The notes beneath the pieces are model-generated. The model was not told where the DNA came from. It made no database searches and was given only the letters and a program-made list of their open reading frames with translations. The position numbers and the translations under genes are program-made. This document shows, in pieces, positions 44,726-55,460 of a DNA stretch of 64,000 nucleotides; the first letter of the stretch is position 1, and every line of letters starts with the position of its first letter. Origin of the DNA: Climacium dendroides (taxonomy: Eukaryota > Streptophyta > Bryopsida > Hypnales > Climaciaceae); NCBI GenBank assembly GCA_950106755.1, contig OX467090.1, positions 20,437,092-20,501,091 on the forward strand, given 5' to 3'.

Positions 44726-45142
44726 CTAAGGTAGTATGCTCTAAAAGCGACCATTTAAAGGTTGGTCCACTTTTTTTATAAGTTTGCACGAACAAAAATA
44801 TTTTTAACTCATTTTTCAAAGAAAAAAAAATAGATGCTCAATGTAACACAAGTGGTTTTATATCTTTAAAATTTTTTTTGAATAAGTTATGAATTTTCAA
44901 AGAAATTTGTTGTAGGTACCTATTTGTGATCCTAGGTCTTCCAAAATGTGTCCACTTGCAACTTCTAAAGGGAGTTGAGGAAATCAATGCCACTGAATTG
45001 GCTCGTGCAATAAAGAACATTTTTTTTCTTGATTCAAGCAATAGCTAAAGAGGTCCATTTAAGGACCAAATCATATCCATTCAATACTTTTTTATAGGAG
45101 CCATTTCAAGAGGACGGGTGCTTTTAGAGCATACTACCTTAG
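44726..45142. mobile_element. ~417-bp element with ~22-bp terminal inverted repeats
   Basis: CTAAGGTAGTATGCTCTAAA at 44726 is matched in inverted form at 45121-45142 (TTTAGAGCATACTACCTTAG). The match is perfect over about 22 bp. If the terminal TA belongs to the target, the duplication is TA and the element is mariner/Stowaway-like; a longer target duplication was not found. There is no coding capacity. It ends about 140 bp before the Copia element. Confidence 0.7.
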
Positions 45143-45284
45143 GATGTTATGATATTGTGAGAGCATTGTCATCTCTTGGATTTCTTCTTAAAGACTGGAA
45201 AAAATTGAGTAGCAAGTTGTATACGTACAACACATGTTTTCTACTATTGTTTTCCACTTCTAATTATATTGGTGATGTAGTATC

Positions 45285-45452
45285 TGTTAATGATACTCAT
45301 TCATCCACCTCGTTTATTTATCGAATTATACTTGGATGCTCTCTCTCTATATATATATTCATCCTTAGCCTTTGGCTATAGCATTATTGATTCAAGACAG
45401 TATGTTTGTGTGAATTTCAGTTAAGTTATGTTGTGAATATTTAGTTTGATCA
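45285..45452 (+). repeat. 5' LTR of the Copia element, with primer-binding site after it
   Basis: Starts TGTTAATG and ends TTTGATCA. It contains TATATATATATT at about 45351 (possible TATA). The sequence right after it (TGGTATTAGAGC) is the usual plant Copia primer-binding site complementary to initiator tRNA-Met (consensus TGGTATCAGAGC), with one mismatch. Confidence 0.9.
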
Positions 45453-46401
45453 TGGTATTAGAGCAATGTTAATAACTCGTTGAGTTTTTGTATCTTGATA
45501 ACTTGTTGAGTCTTCTGCATGTAAGATATATATTGTCTTGTTATGGTTACTTGAGCAAGTTAAATGTTACTAATAGTGATAAGTTGAGCATACAATAATT
45601 ACTGCTCAATAAATATATCGAAAGACAACATAGTACCAGATGATGTGAAATTGACGGGGTCCTCAAACTTCCACCTCTAAAAATATATGATTATCCGCAT
45701 TATCAAAAAGGAGAAACTTTGGACCATTCTCTCTTCATCTCCCATATGCCTTCTAGAAGTCCAACAGATTCGAAGAGTCCTACAGAATCTAAATAGTCCA
45801 TTGAAGAGAAGACAGAGCATCTTGTGTACATTCTGAGTATGTTGATAAGACCTTCACTCTTGGTACAACTTACAGAGTATCAAGAACCAAGGACTCTCTG
45901 GAATTTCCTACATCAGTCATTTGAAATCAATAACGATAGCAAGAAGTTCAAACTCAAGAACTGTTTGTCTTTTCTTTCCTTTTCAAAGAGTTTGGGAGTA
46001 GAAGCATACTTCTTTTAATTTCGTTAGAACCTTGCACAACTTTCTGCTATAAGTGTGAAGATAGAAGATGCGGACCTTGTCCAAATCTGCAAATCATGAT
46101 GAAGGCGCTATTTGATAGCTATGACTATTTGCAAAATTACACAAGTGAAGGACGATTTTCAACACTCGATTAGCTGCAAACTCCATTGATGTTAGAGGAG
46201 AGTTAACATCAATGGAAGATTGGTGGAAAAATCAATGTCGACTTTGAGGCATTATACTTTCGGGGAACATCACAGTTTCGTTACAACCAACAACAACCTC
46301 GCAACTCAGGAGGATAGCTTAGTCTAATGCAGCAAGGACCTTCAATCAGCTTCCAAGGTGACTCAAACTCATTTGATAATTTTCAAAACCGCGAGACTAG
46401 A

Positions 46402-46443
46402 TGTTTTTATTGTGGCTAATTTGGACATATAAAAGATATGTGT
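46402..46443 (+). other. gag CCHC zinc knuckle of the Copia element
   Basis: The frame gives C-x2-C-x4-H-x4-C (CFYCG, FGHIKDMC) with one in-frame TAA between the second Cys and Phe. This knuckle packages retroelement RNA in intact Gag. The upstream gag region (about 45640-46400) is interrupted. Confidence 0.8.
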
Positions 46444-46602
46444 CTAGAGAGATTGGTAGACACTCGTAAGTTAGAGGCAAATTGACGCCTTAAACTTGGT
46501 ATAGAACCAATCTTAGCAAATATTGTCCAAGAAGAATTATAGTGGCCAACTTCAGATATGAGTCTAGTGATTGAGCAATAGCTAGACAAGCAGAACTACA
46601 AC

Positions 46603-47640
46603 ATGTTTGAGGCAACTATTTCAAGTCTCAATATTCATGATTTTGATTCAAGTTGGTACCTTCATTCTAGAGCCACACAGCATGTCACTAGGGATCGAAG
46701 TAATTTTTCTAATCTAGACAAGTGTAGCAGTAGTGTCAAGACTGTTGATGGCCAGAGCCACAAAATTTTAAGCAAGGGTTTTGTTCATTTTACACTTCCA
46801 TTTGGTGAAAATAAAAATGTTGCTAGTGTTCTCTACGTACTTGACTTAAAGAAAAACTTATTGTCAATAGATTCATTGATAGACAAGGAAATTGTGGCAT
46901 GCTTTGATGATCAAAGATGTGTTCTTTATAGCCATAGAAACAAACAAATCATTGCAGAGGGTATACAAAACAAACAAAATGGCTTGTATCAACTTCTAGC
47001 ACTGAATTTAGATGGAACCATTAATTTACTTCAATCATATATTGATACAGCTTGTCTTTGGCATCATCAATTAGGCCATATAAGTTATGATAGACTTCAC
47101 GAACTCTCAAAAGGCCTTGCGATTGGAATACCTTACCTTCCTTTTCACAAGGAAACTTGGAACCAATGTTAGGCTGAGAAACAGTGTAGAGAAATCTTTC
47201 CACACAAAAGTCTTACAAGAGCATCAAAACCTCTTGAATTATTAATTATTGATTTGTGCGGATCTTTTCCAATTACTTTTCTAGGAGGATTGGAATACTT
47301 CATGGTTATTGTTGATGATTTCAGCCACTATTTATGGGCGAGATTTTTGTGCAAAAAATCAAAAGCTTTTGATCAGTTTAAAACTTTCAAGACTATGATT
47401 GAGCTATAACTACAAAAAGCATCCGCAAACTTTGAAGTGACCGCGGAGGGGAGTTTTTTTCTACAGATTTCAAGCACTTATGCAATGAATCAGGCATTGT
47501 AAGACAATTGACAAATTATGATACGTGGGAGCAAAATGGAGTTGCAGAAAGAATGAATATGAAGATACTTGAAATGGTACAAAGTATGATAATATCATCG
47601 TTAATTCTAAGATTTTTATGGACGGAAGCAATAAATACCA
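46603..47640 (+). pseudogene. Copia protease / integrase region, broken
   Basis: The open frame 46603-47172 begins just before WYLHSRATQHVT, the protease active-site region, where the family has D-S-G-A. Here the catalytic Asp is His and Gly is Arg, so the protease is dead. The GAG-pre-integrase segment CLWHHQLGHISYDRL follows. After a stop at about 47170 the integrase core continues in pieces: LLIIDLCGSFP (first Asp), YFMVIVDDFS and NGVAERMN (Glu), with stops between. The chain leads toward the connection region at 47766-48083. Confidence 0.85.
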
Positions 47641-47765
47641 CTGCTTTCATCACCAATTGATCTCCAACTATAGCAAATTCATAAGTAATCCTATTCCAAT
47701 GTTTTTATGGAAAATTTTCTGATATTTCTTTTCTCAGAGCCTTTGGATCCAAAGTCCACATATGG

Positions 47766-48470
47766 TTGGAGAAATATCAAAGAGATAAATTGGATGCCAA
47801 AGTCAAGACATGCTTATTTGTGGAATACGACAAATTGACAAAAGGCTTTAGAATTTGGCTCTCTAATGATAGAAAACTTATTTTATCTTGCAATGTCAAA
47901 TTTGATGAGTCTAGTATCGTGACGGAAGCTATTACCCAACCAGCACCTATCTCTTGCCCCATTCCATCTACTATTATTAGCTCCCCTGATACTACTTTTC
48001 AGCCAACACATTCTTTACCGCAACATGACACAACTATACAACCAAAGGTAATCCAACCATTTCATCATCAAGTGGCTCAATAATAGATAGTCATGACCCT
48101 CTACTAAATTCAAAACCCTTAAATATAGATAGCCAAGGCAATCAGAAAACATCAGCTAATTCTATAGTCGACAATAAGACAAATCTACCTAGTCACCAAA
48201 CCCAACCACCTCGTATTAGAAAAGCCTCTAGTTGTCTCAAAATTAGTTATTCCTAGGCAATCAAAACTACTACTTCATGTCCTAATTTACCATCCGATTG
48301 TATAGAAATTATAAAACTAATTGAACCAAGAGAAGTGAGTTGTTTTTTTGGCATCATAGAAGAGCCTTCTAAGCTTCTTACCTTTACTGAAGTTGATAAC
48401 TATCCAGGATGGAGAGCTGCTATGCAATCTGAAAAACTGGATATGTAAGACAAAAGTAGGGACAAATGGC
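47766..48470 (+). pseudogene. Copia integrase C-terminal linker and start of reverse transcriptase
   Basis: The frame at 47766-48083 contains KLDAKVKTCLFVEY, KGFRIW and VKFDES, the conserved segment after the integrase core. A Ser/Pro/Thr/Gln-rich linker follows. Around 48360-48470 the reverse transcriptase entry (FTEVDNYPGWRAAMQSE) is seen. The coding sequence is then cut by the CACTA element at 48478. Confidence 0.75.
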
Positions 48471-48759
48471 AAACCATCATTACAACAAAAGCAGTGTTTT
48501 ATGATTGCAAAATATGACTGAAGTGAGTAGTAAAATCAAAAAATATAACTCATGCAGAAATCACTGTAGATGACTCGGGATATGACTAACTCTAGTCGTT
48601 TGGAAGCAGTTGCTTCAAACATCAATCATATTGGCAGTCATATAGGTTGAAGGGTATAAATATCCATATTTAGCCATAGTATGCCAACATGGCATATACT
48701 TTGACTCTCCTAGGGGGTCTTGACTTTTTGTTGAGTTGTCCAGACAAACAAAAAAATCC

Positions 48760-49150
48760 TACGTTGAATATGACTATGGTGAGTCATATTTTTTGATGAC
48801 ATGGAATATAACTATAGTGAGTTATATTTTGCAGTGATGTAGAATATGACTGTAGTAAGTTATATTTTGCAATAATGTAGAATATGACTGTAGTGAGTCA
48901 TATTTTGCAATAATGTGCAATATGACTACAGTGAGTCATATTTTTTTATGACACGGAATATGACTATGGTGAGTCATATTTTTTGTTCATGTAGAATGTG
49001 ACTGCGGTGAGTCATATTTTTGAATGACATAGAATATGACTACAATGAGTCATATGTTTGGTTGATGAGGAATACGACTACGATGAGTCATATTTTTTAG
49101 TAACGTGAAATATGACTTTTCCCAATCATATTTTTAAATGATGTGTAAAA
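48760..49150. repeat. Subterminal repeat array of the nested CACTA element
   Basis: About ten copies of a roughly 40-bp unit with AATATGACTxxxGTGAGTCATATTTTT. Each unit contains a near-palindrome around TATGACT/AGTCATA. These are typical transposase-binding subterminal repeats. Confidence 0.9.
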
Positions 49151-49724
49151 CAATTCTTTTCAGTCACATTTTTTGATGATTTTTAAAATGACTATGTGTA
49201 GTCATACATCAACATAATTTAATAGTTAAGTAAGAGAATTCATTTAATTAAAAATGAATACATATGATTTCTTAAATGGGCAAAAATTAATCACATTAGA
49301 AAGTCAAATATAAGAAAAAATGTCAATAACATTTATTAGTTACTAACACAAAATATATCACAATGGCTCTTTATATATGTATATTTTCACATACTTGTAG
49401 AACCTATATTCCAACAAAAATGTAAAGATGTTACCTCTTTTGTATTACAAGTAGCCTTCAATAACTTCATTTCAACCTCCAATGCCTACATGTATAAACA
49501 AGAAGGTTAGTTTTCAATAAATGAACAATATAATTCATGTAAACATGTTTAAGATAAAAAAAGTTACAATCATTTTATATTCAAAAATTATAAATAACAA
49601 AAAAAAATAATGATGATGATAGAGGAACAAAAAAGCAAAAAGTAGCAAAAAAGAATAAACAAAAACTAAGTGACATTATGATTGCAAAATATGACTAGGA
49701 GGCAAGAAGAAGAAAAAACCTAAA

Positions 49725-50033
49725 ATGGAAGAAGAAACAAAAGTTAAAAAGAAAGAAGAAGCAAAATCTAAGATGGAAGAAGAAGTAAAACCTAAGATGG
49801 AAGAAGAAGCAAAAGTTAGGAGGCAAGAAGAAGCAAAATCTAAAAAGGAAGGAGGAGCAAAACTTAAGAAGGAAGAAGAAGCGAAATCTAAGAAGGGGGA
49901 AGAAGTAAAACTTAAGAAGGAAGAAAAAGAGAAATCTAAGAAGGAAAAAGAAGCAAAACCTAAGAAGCAAGAAGAAGCAAAACTTAAGAAGGAAAAAAAT
50001 AAAAGTTCAAAGACAAGAAGAAGCAAAATCTAA
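49725..50033 (+). CDS. Lys/Glu repeat open frame inside the CACTA element
   Basis: A 102-codon frame starting at ATG 49725 encodes a roughly 10-residue repeat of the form EEEAKxKK. It would form a highly charged helix or coiled coil. The DNA is a purine-only GAAGAAGCAAAA-type tandem array that continues without an open frame to about 50420. The frame may be a consequence of a repeat whose unit is a multiple of three, and translation is not demonstrated. Such Lys/Glu repeats also occur in tails of plant proteins, so a captured exon that expanded is another possibility. Confidence 0.35.
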   Translation: MEEETKVKKKEEAKSKMEEEVKPKMEEEAKVRRQEEAKSKKEGGAKLKKEEEAKSKKGEEVKLKKEEKEKSKKEKEAKPKKQEEAKLKKEKNKSSKTRRSKI

Positions 50034-50420
50034 GAAGCAAGAAGTAAGAAAGAGCAAGAAAAAGTAAAAAGAAGCAAGGAGAAGAAAAACCTAAGAGGCA
50101 ATAAGAAATAAAACTTAAGAAGTAACAAAAACAAAAAAGAAGGAACAAAAAAGAAATAAGAAGAAACAAAAGCTAAATAGGAAGAAGAAGCACAACCTAA
50201 GAAGCAAGAAAAAGTAAGAAGAAGCAAGAAAAAGTAAGAAAAAGCAAGAAAAAGTAAGAAAAAGCAAGAAAAAGTAAGAAAAAGTAAGAAAAAGTAAGAA
50301 GAAGCAAGAAAAAGTAAGAAGAAGCAAGAAGAAGAAAAACCTAAGAAGCAACAAGAAACAAAACTTAAGAAGCAGCAAAAACAAAGAAGAAGGAACAAAG
50401 AAGAAAGAAGAAGGGGCAAT
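50034..50420. repeat. Purine-rich (GAAGxAA) tandem repeat tract
   Basis: Units such as GCAAGAAAAAGTAAGAA repeat many times. The long apparent frames on the minus strand (Phe/Leu/Ser-rich, up to 129 codons) are mirror images of this composition and are not genes. Confidence 0.9.
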
Positions 50421-51039
50421 AGAAGGAGTGGCTACAAAAAGTGGTGGCTAGGATTTCAAAACCCTAATTTAGTGGCGGCTACGGTTTTAAAACCCTATTT
50501 TGTAGCAGTTAGGGATTCAAAACCCTAAATTAGTGGCAACTATAAAAAAATGACTTTCAAAAAATATGACTACAAAAAATATGACTACAAAAAAATCCTA
50601 CGTGGAAAAATATGACTAGGTACTTTCTAAACATATTCCCTACCCAAATTGTTTTTGGGCTACCCTAAAAAGAAATCTTACTATCATGGAGATGCGATTA
50701 TAAAATATGACTAAAGAAAAAATATGACTAGAAAATATAACTGGGTGTTTTCTAAATATGTTCCCTATCATTCTCTATGAAATATTTTGGTGTTCCCAAT
50801 GGCCATATGCTATATGGCCATGATGTATAAGGCTAAAATATGACTCGTAGTCATATTTGCAGTCATATTTTTTTTACCTTCAAAAATATGACTACAAGCA
50901 GTCACTAGTCATCCTCAGTCATAATTTTGCAGTCATAAAACACTGCCATTGTTGTAGTGCATTGAAATCAAAAGCTCGCCTTTTGACACGAGGATTTTAG
51001 CAAATCAAAGGAATAGATTTTGATGAGGTATTTGCCCCT

Positions 51040-52318
51040 GTGGCCAAGTGGAAGGCAGTCAGGATGGTTGTAGCCTTGGCAACAAGTAATGATTGGGTAC
51101 TTATTCATCTTGATGTTATCATGACCTTTTTAAATGGAGACCTAAAAGAAATTGTATATATGGAGGTTCTTGAGGGATATCGAGATTCTTCAACGAAAAA
51201 TAAAGTATGCAAGCTCAAGAAATCCCTCTACGGATTACGGCAATTACCACGGACATGGTTTGTTAAGATCAGTGGTTTCTTAACGGAACAAGGATTGGCC
51301 TATACTGAAGCCAATTACAATCTTTTCTACATAACAAGCTCCATTGAGATTATTATACTCATATTTTATGTAGATGATTTATTGATAACAAGATCAAACA
51401 TCAATGGTATTCACAACTTGAAGAAAAAACTTATGAGTTGCTTTGAGATGACTGATTTGGGTAATGTTCATTGCTACCTTGGGGTGGAATTTATACGATC
51501 CAACTCCGGTATTTTCTTGTCCAAGAAAACATACGCAACACAAATTCTTGAGGAATTTGATATGCTTTCCTACACACCAGCATTTGTCCTGATATTTGAA
51601 GGCGTGAACCTCAACAGTGAAGAAATTTGCCACAAGTTGATATTTGGCGATTTCAAAGACTAGTAGGTATGCTTATATACTTAGTTAATACAAAACCTAA
51701 AATTCTCTACGCTACTGGGGTATTAAGTTGCTTCATGTATGATCCTCGAACTCCACATATGGACATAGCCAATCAAATTCTAAGGTATATTCGAGGATCA
51801 TTGGATTTCAGTATATTCTACAAAAAAAAATTATAGTACATCTTTTATAGATTATATAGATGTAGACTGGGCAAATTGCAAGATGGATGGAAAATCAATA
51901 ACTAGATGGATTTTCAAATTGATAGGAGGTCCTATCTCATGGTCATCGAAAAAGCAAAACACCGTTGCGGTTTCATCAATTGACGCAGAAGCAAAAGCGC
52001 TTACAGAGGGTATAAAGAGAGGTCATATGGTTGAGAACCCTATCTTCTAAAATACATGTATTCATATCAAACCTTATCACTTTGTTCTGTAATAATCAAA
52101 GGCAACGCAAAATCCAATATACTATGAACAACTGAAACATATAGAATTTTGGTTGCATTTCATTAGAGAGAATGTTAGAACTGGAACAATAGAAACCCTC
52201 TATATACAGACTCGTGACCAAATAGCAAATATTCTCACTAAGCCTTTAGGAAAACAAAGATTCACAAAACTTAGGGATGAAATGGGTGTACAGAATATTA
52301 GTTCCCTACATGAAACCT
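51040..52318 (+). pseudogene. Copia reverse transcriptase and RNase H
   Basis: After the CACTA insertion the pol frame resumes near 50963. The open stretch 51040-51663 encodes the palm region: FLNGDLKEIVYME, then KKSLYGLRQLPRTW, then FYVDDLLIT, whose YVDD is the intact metal-binding motif. A frameshift near 51650 moves into 51627-51836. The RNase H part follows (ISWSSKKQNTVAVSSIDAEA, about 51930-52000), then the TKPLGKQRF end at about 52238-52318. Two stops and at least one shift make it non-functional even without the insertion. Confidence 0.9.
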
Positions 52319-52782
52319 AGACTTCTTGCAAGTACAATTCTACTTCATTTTGAGACCGGAAACTTTTATACTTTGAATTGCTAAATCCTATTACCTCCTT
52401 CTTACAACCTTCCCAGGAGTAATAAAGTCTAGGTCGAAATCCACAAAGCACCACGTAGTATTTGCGAACATGCTCTTCTAGACAGCTCTCTTCTGGTCGT
52501 CTCATTGAAGTTACATTTGACGGAAGAGCTGGAGCTTGGCATGTGAAACTTAGTAAAATAGCATCAATACAATGACCAAATAGACGTTGCAGTATCACCA
52601 AGATAAGAGCCAGCCAAATCAACTTGAGTTGCGAGAGACCATTTGTACAGATTAGCAAACTGATTAGCAAAAATATTACAACTTACTCTTGAAATGTCAA
52701 CATAAAAGGAGAAAAAAGAAGTTCAATCTCTCACCATAGTCATCACTGAAGAACACAAATGTCAACTATCATTACTTGAAAG

Positions 52783-52895
52783 TACTCTTAGTTGATTCTT
52801 CAACAAATCTATATATATCACTTAGAACTTATAGTTTACTCTTAGTTGATTCTTCAACAAATCTGTATATATCACTTAGAACTTATAGTTTACTC
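52783..52895. repeat. 54-bp tandem duplication near the Copia 3' end
   Basis: Two units starting TACTCTTAGTTGATTC at 52783 and 52837, with one difference (ATCTATAT versus ATCTGTAT). It lies between the pol end and the polypurine tract. Confidence 0.9.
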
Positions 52896-52910
52896 AGTTA
52901 TTGTAGTATC

Positions 52911-52925
52911 TTAGTGAGGGGGAGG
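52911..52925 (+). other. Polypurine tract of the Copia element
   Basis: TTAGTGAGGGGGAGG directly precedes the 3' LTR start TGTTAATG. This is the expected primer for plus-strand DNA synthesis. Confidence 0.85.
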
Positions 52926-53091
52926 TGTTAATGATATTCATTCATCCACCGCATTTATTCATCTAGTTATACCTAGATGCTCTGTATATATATTCATCCT
53001 CAGCCTTTGGCTATAGCATTATTGATTAAGACAATGTGTTTGTGTGAGTTTCAGTTAAGTTAAGTTATATTGTGAGTATTTCGTTTGATTA
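52926..53091 (+). repeat. 3' LTR of the Copia element
   Basis: Same start as the 5' LTR and alignable along its length, with several substitutions and short indels. The last bases read TTTGATTA where the 5' LTR has TTTGATCA. The differences between LTRs show the insertion is not recent. Confidence 0.9.
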
Positions 53092-53095
53092 GCAT

Positions 53096-53225
53096 CGTGG
53101 CAAGGTCGTGGATCAACGTGGCAAGGTCGTAGATCAACGTGAGCTCCAGTGATCCTAGAACTAGTTTATGGAATTTAATACACAATGATCCCAGAACTAG
53201 TTTATGGAATTTAATACACTTTGCT
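53096..53225. repeat. Two short tandem duplications flanking the Copia 3' end
   Basis: A 21-bp unit (CGTGGCAAGGTCGTxGATCA) occurs twice at 53096-53137. A 36-bp unit starting GATC(C/T)(C/T)AGAACTAG occurs at 53151 and 53187. Confidence 0.85.
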
Positions 53226-53481
53226 ACCTAGTTTAGGGAATTTAGTGCAATGTTCTACCTTCAAGACAAATAAGCATCAACTTTGGCTATCTTGAGAGTG
53301 AGTGGCATTAAAAAGAATTAGAAAATAAAGGATTTGGCAAGTTGTAAAGGATGATTGGGAGTACTTTAACCCAAAACTAACTAAAGAGATGCTAATTCTA
53401 ATGTAGAGGAAGTAACAAATTGGCTATCAAATTCTATTGGTTGTTGAAATCTTGGCTAAAGTCTAATTTTTTCAAGGATTT
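53226..53481. other. Intergenic sequence
   Basis: Nothing recognisable. Confidence 0.5.
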
Positions 53482-53484
53482 TTT

Positions 53485-53658
53485 CACTAGTAGAAAAAGG
53501 GGCTATAAATTACTTGTCTTTTATGACTGCATCAACAACAATGACTGCACAGTTACTTCAAAATAACTTCAAATGACTTCAAAATGACTATTTTATAGTC
53601 ATTGTTGTTAGTGTAGTCATAAAAGACAAGTAATTTATAGCCCCTTTTTCTACTAGTG
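53485..53658. mobile_element. 174-bp stem-loop CACTA-type MITE
   Basis: Ends are CACTAGTAGAAAAAGGGGCT and its perfect inverted counterpart. The arms extend well over 60 bp (ATAAATTACTTGTCTTTTATGACT and complement), so a single strand could fold into one long hairpin. The target duplication is TTT (53482-53484 and 53659-53661). Confidence 0.92.
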
Positions 53659-53661
53659 TTT

Positions 53662-54265
53662 CCTGTAGACATTTAGCTACTGAAAATTTGTAGTAGCAAT
53701 GGAGCGAAATTTAGCCAGTTTTGTGAACGCTGGTGTACTTTTAGTGCTTGGAAGGGCGTACCTACCGACAGAGTGGGACTTCAGAAGCTCAAGTCTAGCG
53801 ATGTTGTAATGATTTTCGTCTTTGGCTACTCCAAAGCTCTTGAGCAATTCAATTTTGCCTTAATGCGATCGGGAATGCGATGTCACTGTTTCTTTTTTCT
53901 ATTCTACTTTTCTCACGCATGGTAGCACGTGATTTTGTAGGTCGGTTAGCTTCTTGATATATATAGTTCCTGCGTATGGACGTACCATGCTGTGCTGCCA
54001 TTGGTAGGGTTTCAGTTTTCTGGAACAAAGGTGCTACTCGAAAGGCTTCGGTGGCTTCTGTAGTGAAATTTGATAGCAATCATCGTAAAAGGTTCCTTAC
54101 GTCCTTTCTTATTAATCTGCTTGCGTTTTGGATGTTGTTGGTCCGAGTTCCTGCTTTCTAAGAGGTATTAACTGTGTGCACTGTATGTATCGTGCGATGG
54201 ATTCAGTGAACCTGTACACGGTTCAGTTATATACCTGTTGTGAGATTTTAATTTGTTGATAGTTA
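53662..54265. other. Sequence upstream of the kinase remnant
   Basis: A 61-codon open stretch at 53976-54161 has no domain. It is GC-richer than the TE desert and may be the 5' part of the dead gene that follows. Confidence 0.3.
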
Positions 54266-54268
54266 TCT

Positions 54269-54808
54269 ATGTTCAAGGAGTTTGACGCAGATTTTTGTTT
54301 GACCATTCCGTATAATGATTGTGAGCTTCCCGGAATGTTCTGCCGAGACAGGGATACAGGAAGAGGCTCTAGGAGGTTTATCGTTGTTCGCGTTAGACAA
54401 GGGAATTCTACCTCTACCAAGTCATTGAGGAATCACTTAGGGAGCGTATATTATTGACGGAGAAGTTGAAGGAACGGAGCAGCTGCAAGCACAATGTGAG
54501 CTTGCAAGGTTTCTGCAAATTCCGGATGATTGAGATGCGGTACGACAGGTGGTAGACCTTTGAAGTGTGGATCCTGCGAACTTTGTTACGGTGAAACGGG
54601 TTGCGCAAGGTAGCGAGGGTACTGTTCGGAAGGTTGTTTGGGAAAATTGCACCTTCGCCAAGAAATTGTTCAGAATGGAGGGCGCTTTTGCTAATGAACT
54701 CATCTTTACGAGCGAGATGTTGCATCCAAACATAGTTCGCACACTTGATCGTTCATTGCTTCTTTGGATCGAGGGCGCCCGTTTTTACTCATATGGGCAA
54801 TTTCGTTA
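54269..54808 (+). pseudogene. Remnant of a protein kinase N-lobe with an upstream helical region
   Basis: The frame ending at 54807 reads FVTVKRVAQGSEGTVRKVVW (G-loop-like), TFAKKLF (the VAIK-like Lys), FANELIF (the helix-C Glu) and HPNIV. That is the subdomain I-IV order of a kinase. Upstream in the same frame is a helical stretch (LQAQCELARFLQIPDD), interrupted by two TGA codons (near 54531 and at 54561-54563). An earlier open stretch in another frame (54269-54457) may be a preceding exon. No hinge, HRD or DFG follows, so only the N-lobe survives. The kinase call rests on motifs alone. Confidence 0.55.
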
Positions 54809-55460
54809 AAATGGCGGTATTCCATGTCCCATGTTGACATGAGCGACCATTAAGCTGCCTTTGTATTGAGCTATGTACTAGTCATTGGGCATAGCGCTAG
54901 TGAGTGGCAAATGGGCCCCTTGCATACGAGTGCAAATCCTTAGGATTTCTATACAGGACTTGTGCGAAAGACAATGACTATAGATGTCGTTAGTGAAAGT
55001 CTTGGTAGACTAATAGGTAGAACGTGGAAATCTTGTCATGGAGTTGTTGGTGCTTAACATGGGGGTCATTGCCCATTGAAGTGGGGGGGGGGGAATATTT
55101 GTGTTCATCATCATGATGGGCACAAGTTTGGGTACTTGTTTAGGTTTGCATCGTTCATGAGTGCGTGGTCAGTGAAGTTGGTATCTAAAATACGTCTTGT
55201 TGGAATGGATGCAAAACAGAAGGGCAAAAACTTGTATTTCAGATTGAACAAAATGGAGGTTGCATACAAAGATCGAGGACCAGACAACCTATGATGCCTA
55301 CAGTCTATTCAAAATTGTACAATCCGTTGCAATGTCATCGGACGAGAAAAACTATCACTACCTGTTGCATAATATGTGAAGGTCCACCTTCTACAATACA
55401 AAGGGGCATCGCAAGCATGAAATATGACTGTTGGAATAGTCGTCTCCCAAGACTTCATAT
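54809..55460. other. Spacer between kinase remnant and DUF7869-type gene
   Basis: A run of G (55083-55092) and a 72-codon open stretch at 55076-55294 without recognised content. Confidence 0.3.

Larger units (their letters stand above)
48478..50959. mobile_element. Non-autonomous CACTA element nested in the Copia pol region, 2482 bp
   Basis: The left end is CATTACAACAAAAGCAGTG (48478). The right end in reverse complement is CACTACAACAATGGCAGTG (50959). The flanking target duplication is CAT at 48475-48477 and 50960-50962. The left subterminal region has about ten 40-bp repeats containing TATGACT...AGTCATA palindromes (48760-49140). The centre is a purine-rich tandem array (49690-50420). The right subterminal region has AAAACCCTA(A/T)-containing repeats and further ATATGACTA motifs. 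No transposase domain is visible. Its insertion postdates that of the Copia element. Confidence 0.93.
45285..53091 (+). mobile_element. Ty1/Copia LTR retrotransposon carrying a nested CACTA element
   Basis: Two LTRs of 166-168 bp bound the element, both starting TGTTAATGATA. The target duplication is GTATC on the left (45280-45284) and GCATC on the right (53092-53096), 4 of 5 identical. Domain order is gag zinc knuckle, protease, GAG-pre-integrase, integrase, reverse transcriptase, RNase H, which is Copia order. Without the 2482-bp CACTA insertion its length is about 5.3 kb, normal for Copia. Many stops, a changed protease active site and the insertion make it inactive. Confidence 0.93.

Noticed and set aside
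49676..50419. Long Phe/Leu/Ser-rich minus-strand open frames (up to 129 codons)
   Set aside because: They are the reverse reading of the purine-rich tandem array of the CACTA element. Composition alone explains their length and hydrophobicity.
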